This document shows, piece by piece, positions 59,059 through 64,000 of a DNA stretch of 64,000 nt. A model generated the notes under the pieces. That model was not told where the DNA came from and did no database searches. It saw only the letters and a program-made list of their open reading frames with translations. The first letter of the stretch is position 1. Every line of letters begins with the position of its first letter. Source of the DNA: Rhizobium sp. NXC24 (lineage in GTDB: Bacteria > Pseudomonadota > Alphaproteobacteria > Rhizobiales > Rhizobiaceae); assembly GCF_002944315.1 (NCBI RefSeq), contig NZ_CP024311.1, forward strand, positions 3,262,501-3,326,500. Reading direction: 5' to 3'. The translations under genes were made by a program, and so were the position numbers.

Positions 59059-59916
59059 TCAGATGGATCTCAGCCCTCTCACCTTCGCCAGAATATCCTC
59101 CGACAAGGCGCTGACCAGCAACTGATCCGCTCCCTTGCGTGGCACCAACACGAATTCGACGTCCTCCAGCATCGGCAGCCAACCGGGCGCAATTTCCGAC
59201 AGTCCTGTTGGCGCCATGCTGCGGGGCTGAACGAGGACGCCCATGCCGGCACGCGCCGCCGCCGTCAGGCCGCTGAGGCTGCCGCAGGTACAGACGATGC
59301 GCCAGGGCACCTGTTGACGGCGCAGCGCCTCAAGCGCTACGGCCCGGGTAACGCTTGGGGCGGGAAAGGCGATCAGCGGTAAAGGCGCCGCGAGCTTGCG
59401 AATGCGCTCCGGATCGCGCGCCAGCCAGACCAGCGGCTCACGATAGACGAGCCTCCCCCTGGCGTCGCCGAGGCGGCGCTTGGCAAGAACGAGGTCGAGG
59501 TCGCCATTGTCCTGCATTTCATAGAGCGTGCCGCTGAGCGCGACCGTCAATTCGAGATCGACGGAAGGATGCGAGCGAACGAATTCTTCCAGCACATCCG
59601 GCAACTGGCTGGTGACGAAATCCTCGGAGACACCGAGCCGCAGGGTGCCGCGCAGACTGTTGCCGGCAAAGAGCTGCTGCACCTCCCCCTCGATCGACAG
59701 CATCTGCCGGGCATGGCCGAGCAGCGCCTCGCCGTCGCCCGTCAACACCACTCGATGCGTGTCGCGGGCCAGAAGCTTGCGGCCAAGCGTAGTTTCCAGC
59801 CGCTGGATATGCTGGCTGACCGTGGGCTGGCCGAGGCCAAGCCGCTCGGCCGCGAGCGTGAAGCTGCCCATCTGCTCGACGGCAACGAAGCTGCGCAATT
59901 GCGTGAGATCAAGCAT
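59059..59916 (-). CDS. LysR-family transcriptional regulator
   Basis: A 285-residue LysR protein beginning MLDLTQLRSFVAVEQMGSF, with the helix-turn-helix AAERLGLGQPTVSQHIQRLE and a substrate-binding domain. ATG at 59916 is preferred (AGGA upstream); ATG 59925 is three codons earlier. It is divergent from the bile-acid-symporter-like gene, with a palindrome and a long direct repeat between them, so it probably regulates that transporter. Confidence 0.92.
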   Translation of the reverse strand: MLDLTQLRSFVAVEQMGSFTLAAERLGLGQPTVSQHIQRLETTLGRKLLARDTHRVVLTGDGEALLGHARQMLSIEGEVQQLFAGNSLRGTLRLGVSEDFVTSQLPDVLEEFVRSHPSVDLELTVALSGTLYEMQDNGDLDLVLAKRRLGDARGRLVYREPLVWLARDPERIRKLAAPLPLIAFPAPSVTRAVALEALRRQQVPWRIVCTCGSLSGLTAAARAGMGVLVQPRSMAPTGLSEIAPGWLPMLEDVEFVLVPRKGADQLLVSALSEDILAKVRGLRSI

Positions 59917-59930
59917 GACACTCATCCTGA

Positions 59931-59970
59931 ATCACGATAACTGTTATTCCTTGCATCGCGGATCACGATA
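59931..59970. promoter_or_regulatory. candidate LysR operator for the transporter gene
   Basis: ATCACGATA occurs at 59931-59939 and 59962-59970, 31 bases apart (three helical turns). A perfect palindrome ATAAC-T-GTTAT lies at 59937-59947, overlapping the first copy. The position between the LysR gene and its divergent neighbour makes it a good operator candidate. Confidence 0.55.
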
Positions 59971-60021
59971 GGTCTATGTGCTAGAACTAATCTTACGGAA
60001 TTGCAAATCGGGGTTGGCATC

Positions 60022-61044
60022 ATGCGCCGCTTTCTTCCAGACACTTTCACCATCCTCCTCGTGCTCACCGTGTTGACGGCATCCTTCTTCCCCGTGCAAG
60101 GGACCAGCGCCAGCTACTTCGGCACCGCCACCAATTTTGCCATCGGCCTGCTGTTCTTCCTGCACGGCGCGCGCCTGTCGCGGGATGTGGTCATTGCCGG
60201 TCTGCTGCATTGGCGGCTGCACCTGGTCATCCTGCTGACCACCTTCGGCATTTTCCCGCTCCTGGCTCTCGCCATGGGCGTGCTGGTACCGGCCCTTCTG
60301 CCGCAAGCGCTTTACACCGGCATCCTGTTCCTCAGCGTGCTGCCCTCAACGGTGCAGTCCTCGATCGCCTTCACCTCGATTGCCGGCGGCAATGTGCCGG
60401 CCGCGATCTGCGCCGCGTCGGCCTCCAATATTTTCGGCATGTTCCTGACGCCCCTGCTCGTCGGCGTGCTCTTCTCTGTTGGCGGCCATGGCGGTGGATT
60501 CTCCTGGGACGTGCTGGAGCAGATCATGCTGCAACTGCTCGCGCCCTTCATCGCCGGCCAGGTCCTGCAGCCGTGGATCGGCAATTGGATACGCTCGAAG
60601 AAGACGATCCTGATGCCGGTTGACCGTGGCTCGATCCTGATGGTCGTCTATTCGGCCTTCAGCGAGGCCGTCGTCGAGGGCCTGTGGCATGCCTTCTCGC
60701 TCGTCGATATCGCCACGGTCATCGTCGCCAACATCGTGCTTCTGGCGCTGGTGCTCTGCATCACCATGTTCGGCAGTCGCGCGCTCGGCTTCTCCCGCGC
60801 CGACGAGATCACCATCACCTTCTGCGGTTCGAAAAAATCGCTTGCGAGCGGCGTTCCGATGGCCAACGTCATCTTCGCCGGCCAGGGCATCGGCGCCATT
60901 GTCCTGCCACTGATGCTGTTTCACCAAATCCAGTTGATGGCCTGCGCCGTCATCGCCCAAAAATATGCGGATGCCGCCAAGAGGCGGGAAGCGGCCAAGG
61001 CGGGCGTGGCCTCCAAGGCGAACGGAGCCCCGAACGCCGCGTGA
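60022..61044 (+). CDS. bile acid:sodium symporter family transporter (SBF-like, YfeH type)
   Basis: A 340-residue polytopic membrane protein with about ten helices, of the SBF-like subgroup. It begins MRRFLPDTFTILLVLTV and has FFLHGARLSRD, GILFLSVLPSTVQSSIAFTS, the CAASASNIFG crossover-like segment and FCGSKKSLASGVPMANVIF. Substrate is unknown; the family moves organic anions, with sodium or protons. A 15-residue Ala/Lys-rich cytoplasmic tail is at the end. It is controlled, by inference, by the divergent LysR gene. Confidence 0.9.
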   Translation: MRRFLPDTFTILLVLTVLTASFFPVQGTSASYFGTATNFAIGLLFFLHGARLSRDVVIAGLLHWRLHLVILLTTFGIFPLLALAMGVLVPALLPQALYTGILFLSVLPSTVQSSIAFTSIAGGNVPAAICAASASNIFGMFLTPLLVGVLFSVGGHGGGFSWDVLEQIMLQLLAPFIAGQVLQPWIGNWIRSKKTILMPVDRGSILMVVYSAFSEAVVEGLWHAFSLVDIATVIVANIVLLALVLCITMFGSRALGFSRADEITITFCGSKKSLASGVPMANVIFAGQGIGAIVLPLMLFHQIQLMACAVIAQKYADAAKRREAAKAGVASKANGAPNAA

Positions 61045-61072
61045 GGACCATTCCAGCCACGATCGAATACAA

Positions 61073-61107
61073 AAGGCGGCGCCCCAACGGAGCGCCGCCT
61101 TGCTTTT
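61073..61107. terminator. bidirectional terminator between transporter and hsp20
   Basis: AAGGCGGCGC (61073-61082) pairs perfectly with GCGCCGCCTT (61092-61101), with GCTTTT on the plus side and a short T run on the minus side. It lies between convergent genes. Confidence 0.88.
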
Positions 61108-61151
61108 GTGACCTTGGGAGGATCGGTCTTTGGTCTATTGATTGAAGGCCG

Positions 61152-61616
61152 TTAGTTGATACGGGCCTCGATTGCCTTCGGGGTCTCGACCGGCTCGGCG
61201 GCGATGGAGATACGGCGGGGCTTCATGGCTTCCGGAATGTTGCGCAACAGATCGATGTGCAGCAGACCATTCTTCAGCGAAGCCGCCTGGACCTCGACAT
61301 GATCGGCGAGCTGGAAGCGGCGCTCGAAGGCGCGCTTGGCGATACCGCGATAGAGATATTCGCTGGCCTCAGCCGGCTCCTCGCTCTTTTCACCCTTGAC
61401 CTGGAGAACATGGGCATGAGCCTCGATGCTCAGTTCCTTTTCATCGAAACCGGCAACGGCCATGGTGATGCGATAGGTGTTCTCACCGGTACGCTCGATG
61501 TTGTAGGGCGGATAGGTCTGGGCCTGATCCGGCTGCGCAAGGCTGTCAAGCATGGTGAAGAGACGGTCGAAACCGACGGTGGAACGATAAAGGGGAGAGA
61601 AATCTACGTGACGCAT
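61152..61616 (-). CDS. small heat-shock protein, Hsp20 family
   Basis: A 154-residue class A rhizobial small heat-shock protein (IbpA-like), an ATP-independent holdase. It begins [20 protein letters not shown], and the alpha-crystallin domain (about 35-130) has [18 protein letters not shown] and [18 protein letters not shown]. The IxI-like motif is near the C-terminus. AGGAGG is 6 bases upstream of ATG 61616. A strong RpoH-type promoter and a ROSE-like leader upstream give heat control. Confidence 0.95.
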   Translation of the reverse strand: MRHVDFSPLYRSTVGFDRLFTMLDSLAQPDQAQTYPPYNIERTGENTYRITMAVAGFDEKELSIEAHAHVLQVKGEKSEEPAEASEYLYRGIAKRAFERRFQLADHVEVQAASLKNGLLHIDLLRNIPEAMKPRRISIAAEPVETPKAIEARIN

Positions 61617-61714
61617 GGTGTCCTCCTGTGAGCGACGATTGCGATTCGGTTGTGCCCCATGACCCCGCTCTGGGCGGTCTCGGGACGGTTATGCGAGCCC
61701 TTTTGGCACCCGCA
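61617..61714 (-). promoter_or_regulatory. ROSE-like RNA thermometer leader of hsp20
   Basis: The transcript leader from about 61714 to the start codon is about 97 nt, in the range of ROSE elements (70-120 nt). Just before the start, UCGCU faces the AGGAGG ribosome site; U(U/C)GCU opposite AGGA with a G-G pair is the ROSE hallmark. A GACC...GGUC hairpin and a GUGCC...GGGCAC pairing lie upstream. The structure is inferred by eye. Confidence 0.5.
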
Positions 61715-61720
61715 GAGTGG

Positions 61721-61749
61721 AGATGGTGATCGCTTTTCGGGAGTTCAAG
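61721..61749 (-). promoter_or_regulatory. RpoH (sigma-32) promoter of hsp20
   Basis: On the minus strand CTTGAA (61749-61744) is followed after 15 bases by CACCATCT (61728-61721), a 7/8 match to the CCCCATNT heat-shock -10 box. The start would be about 97 bases before the hsp20 ATG. Confidence 0.75.
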
Positions 61750-61969
61750 ACCCCTGAAGACATCTCCCGAATTTCAGACATAACGCCGCGTGAACCACAG
61801 ATGAACGGCCGGTTCGGCACCCGTTCAGGCTGGCGGGCCTACCAATGGAACCATCGGATACATTCACTGTCCGATGACTGAAGTGTATCGTCCCTTCTTC
61901 TTCAGTCCTTGCTAGGCCGGCGACGCGGATCTCTCTATCTCCGCAAGCCGGCCCTTTTCTTTCCTTCCG

Positions 61970-62386
61970 TCAGCGCAACAGCTTCAGCGAGCCCGTCAGC
62001 GATTTCACCCATTTCGACGGACCCGCTATCCCCAGACCGTCAATCGCTTCCATTTGGAGGTCTCGGTCGGGAAACATTGCCTCATACTCCCTGTAATCGT
62101 GCAGAGAGCGTGCAAATGCCGGAAAGGCGACGACCGCCCGTTCGCCCTGCGGCGGCAATGCCTTCAGCAGCAGCGACCGGATGGTATCGGCATCCGCCTG
62201 CAGCATCGGAACCGGCATGTTCGAACTGATGTCGATGGCCCGCCCTTCGCTGTCGATCAATTGCTGCGCCGCAAGCGTAGGAAATCGCGCGCCCAGCCCG
62301 ATCGCAATAGCGCTGGCGGTATTGGCGATCAGCCCGAGCGGCAGATCCGGATTGATGACGATGGCGAGGCGGATATCGGGAAGCAT
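61970..62386 (-). CDS. DUF2000 family protein
   Basis: A 138-residue cytoplasmic protein matching DUF2000 (KLAIVINPDLPLGLIANTAS-like start; VAFPAFARSLHDYREYEAMF; the GLGIAGPSKWVKSLTG end). Members resemble peptidyl-tRNA hydrolase II-like folds, but no function is known. It is divergent from an Lrp/AsnC regulator across 131 bases, so it is likely its target. Confidence 0.85.
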   Translation of the reverse strand: MLPDIRLAIVINPDLPLGLIANTASAIAIGLGARFPTLAAQQLIDSEGRAIDISSNMPVPMLQADADTIRSLLLKALPPQGERAVVAFPAFARSLHDYREYEAMFPDRDLQMEAIDGLGIAGPSKWVKSLTGSLKLLR

Positions 62387-62517
62387 GGGAAACCTGTTGC
62401 TGGTGTCGATGTTCCCAAAAGAATATCCTGGGCGTCGCGGAGATTCTTACCTTTTATTGCCAATACTTGGCTATATATGGCAGACTCTACCCATATCGAC
62501 CCATAATAAGGCGACAT

Positions 62518-62997
62518 ATGCCCTCCGCACTTGAACCGATCGACCTGAGAATCCTCGAAGCACTCCAAAAGGACGGACGCCTGACCAATCAGGCACTTTC
62601 GTCCGAAGTCGGACTCTCCACCTCCCCATGCTGGCGGCGTGTGCGTCAATTGGAAGAAACAGGGGTCATCCAGGGCTATACGGCAAGCCTCGACAGGCGC
62701 CAGATCGGCCTCGGCGTCCTGGCTTTTATCAGGGTGAAGATCGATAGCCACAGCGAGGCCGAAGCCGAGGAATTCTCGCGCGACCTGCTAAAGCTGAGCG
62801 AAGTCGTAGCATGCTACAGCATCGCCGGAGACTCGGATTTCCTGCTGCAGGTCGTTGCAGCGGACCTCGACAGCTACGCGGATTTCGCGATGGCGGCCGT
62901 TCGCCGATTGCCCCGTATCAAGGAAATGCAGACGACGTTCGTGCTCAAGGAAATCAAGCCTTTCAAGGGGTTTCCGCTGGGTGTCGGGCAGCGATAA
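62518..62997 (+). CDS. Lrp/AsnC family transcriptional regulator
   Basis: A 159-residue feast/famine regulator. The N-terminal helix-turn-helix is PIDLRILEALQKDGRLTNQAL plus LSTSPCWRRVRQLEETGVI, and the C-terminal RAM effector domain begins near residue 65 (GLGVLAFIRVKIDSHS). It probably binds an amino acid and, given the layout, regulates the divergent DUF2000 gene and itself. Confidence 0.93.
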   Translation: MPSALEPIDLRILEALQKDGRLTNQALSSEVGLSTSPCWRRVRQLEETGVIQGYTASLDRRQIGLGVLAFIRVKIDSHSEAEAEEFSRDLLKLSEVVACYSIAGDSDFLLQVVAADLDSYADFAMAAVRRLPRIKEMQTTFVLKEIKPFKGFPLGVGQR

Positions 62998-63127
62998 CGG
63001 CCCAAGACGAATTTGCTCGTTCACTGGTCAACACTTGGCTGCTGCGCATGCCTCGACAGCCCTTTACGTTTGGGCCGAAGGCATCCTATGCTTAGGTGAG
63101 TGGCAGGCCGGTCGGGGAGGTTGTTGA

Positions 63128-64000
63128 ATGTCGGCACTCCCTTTCTCGAAGATTTCTGAGCCGCTGAGCGCGCTGCTTGCTGCAATCGGTCTCGTGACCG
63201 TTGCTGCGCTCACCATGCCGGACATGACCGGACAGACTAGGCTCATTCTGGAAGTCCTGCTTGCCGGCATCTGGGCTGCCTATGTCCTGCAATTGATCGA
63301 AACGCTGATCGTCCGTCGGACAAAAAAAGTTCGCGACAAGGGGCCGGAAATAGTCGTCGATGTGCTCGCCGTTCTCATCCCCATGGCTGCGTTCCTGTTC
63401 GTCGGCGGCCGCGACCAAAGCCTCTATTGTGCCATCTGGCTGCTGAAACCCCTGCGCGGCTCGAACTTCTTCCGACTATTGGGCAGGGTCCTCACTAAAG
63501 AGGCGCCCAACCTGATCGGCGTCACTTCGATCTTCGGCATTGTTCTATTCGGCGCGGCACTCGCAGCCTATGTCATCGAGCGCGATGTCCAGCCCGACAA
63601 GTTCGGCAGCATACCCCTGGCGATGTGGTGGGCGGTAGTGACCTTATCGACCACCGGCTACGGCGACGAGATTCCGCAAAGCTTCGCCGGCCGCGTTCTC
63701 GCCGGACTGGTTATGATGAGCGGCATCGGCATCTTTGCCCTTTGGGCCGGCATCCTCGCCACCGGCTTCTACGAAGAGGTCCGCCGCCAGGACTTCGTGC
63801 GCAATTGGCAGTTGGTTGCGGCCGTGCCGCTGTTCCAAAAACTTGGTTCTGCCGCACTGATCGAGATCGTACGGGCGCTGAGGCCGCGCGTCGTACCGGC
63901 GGGCACCGCAATCTGCCGCAAGGGCGACACGGGCGATCAGATGTTTTTCATCGTCGAAGGCCGCGTCAGCGTCGCGACACCACATCCGGTGGAGCTCGGC
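63128..64000 (+). CDS. cyclic nucleotide-gated potassium channel (MlotiK1-like), truncated by right edge
   Basis: The first 291 codons of a six-helix ion channel. Four membrane segments of a voltage-sensor-like domain come first, then a pore with the potassium selectivity filter TTGYGD (175-180). After the last helix a cyclic-nucleotide-binding domain begins (FQKLGSAALIEIVRAL, then VVPAGTAICRKGDTGDQMFF). It is homologous to the Mesorhizobium channel MlotiK1. GGGGAGG lies 7 bases before the ATG at 63128. The frame is open at the window end, so the rest of the binding domain is missing only because the window stops. Confidence 0.9.
   Translation, partial: MSALPFSKISEPLSALLAAIGLVTVAALTMPDMTGQTRLILEVLLAGIWAAYVLQLIETLIVRRTKKVRDKGPEIVVDVLAVLIPMAAFLFVGGRDQSLYCAIWLLKPLRGSNFFRLLGRVLTKEAPNLIGVTSIFGIVLFGAALAAYVIERDVQPDKFGSIPLAMWWAVVTLSTTGYGDEIPQSFAGRVLAGLVMMSGIGIFALWAGILATGFYEEVRRQDFVRNWQLVAAVPLFQKLGSAALIEIVRALRPRVVPAGTAICRKGDTGDQMFFIVEGRVSVATPHPVELG

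Overview
The window is a chromosomal segment of an alphaproteobacterium of the Rhizobiaceae (Rhizobium/Agrobacterium group). Supporting markers are a cellulose operon of the bcsN-A-B-Z type, homospermidine synthase, a Brucella-type Omp10 lipoprotein, GapR, an orphan DUF882 protein, and an Hsp20 gene with an RpoH-type promoter and a ROSE-like leader. Coding density is high, many genes overlap by 1-4 bases (TGATG or ATGA junctions), and rho-independent terminators are easy to see. I found no tRNA, rRNA, CRISPR array, insertion sequence or prophage. The content is mostly core metabolism and cell envelope, with a few accessory-looking genes.

Layout. 1-6.5 kb: tail of an alpha/beta hydrolase; a LysR regulator divergent from a tautomerase-cupin-DUF4865 operon; a threonine/serine dehydratase convergent with a LysE exporter; an SBP56/methanethiol oxidase-like gene with a membrane protein partner. 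6.8-10.5 kb: DUF1036 and pyruvate kinase divergent from an N-formylglutamate amidohydrolase, DUF1244 and GapR. 11.5-20.6 kb: a cellulose synthesis operon (bcsN, bcsA, bcsB, bcsZ and a TPR gene) ending in a strong terminator. 20.6-23.8 kb: a DJ-1/PfpI protein and a second LysR-linked tautomerase/short-chain dehydrogenase group. 24-27.8 kb: a DUF882 murein-peptidase-like protein and a sigma-54 response regulator.

28-35 kb: an M3 oligopeptidase overlapping pabB and a pabC-like gene (4-aminobenzoate for folate), YciI, a DUF4440-like protein, DUF3445 and homospermidine synthase. 35-42 kb: Omp10-like lipoprotein, a small membrane protein, a periplasmic nucleotidase fused to LysM, ferrochelatase, an HtrA-like protein that has lost its catalytic triad, and a slipin/NfeD pair. 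42-50.6 kb: KdsD-type isomerase, a beta-barrel protein, GalU, a lytic transglycosylase, a degenerate SGNH protein, a serine hydrolase and a free-standing class II aminoacyl-tRNA-synthetase-like catalytic domain. 50.6-57 kb: gltB and gltD (glutamate synthase). 57.6-64 kb: threonine aldolase, a tiny membrane peptide with its own terminator, a LysR regulator divergent from a bile-acid-symporter-like transporter, Hsp20, DUF2000 divergent from an Lrp regulator, and the start of a cyclic-nucleotide-gated potassium channel that runs off the right edge.

The strongest leads for new biology are the free-standing synthetase-like protein (49858-50607), the triad-less HtrA paralogue (39369-40277), the SGNH protein without Ser/His (47302-48489), the SBP56 gene with a NicO-like membrane partner (4439-6490), and the cellulose operon that lacks an outer-membrane BcsC porin.
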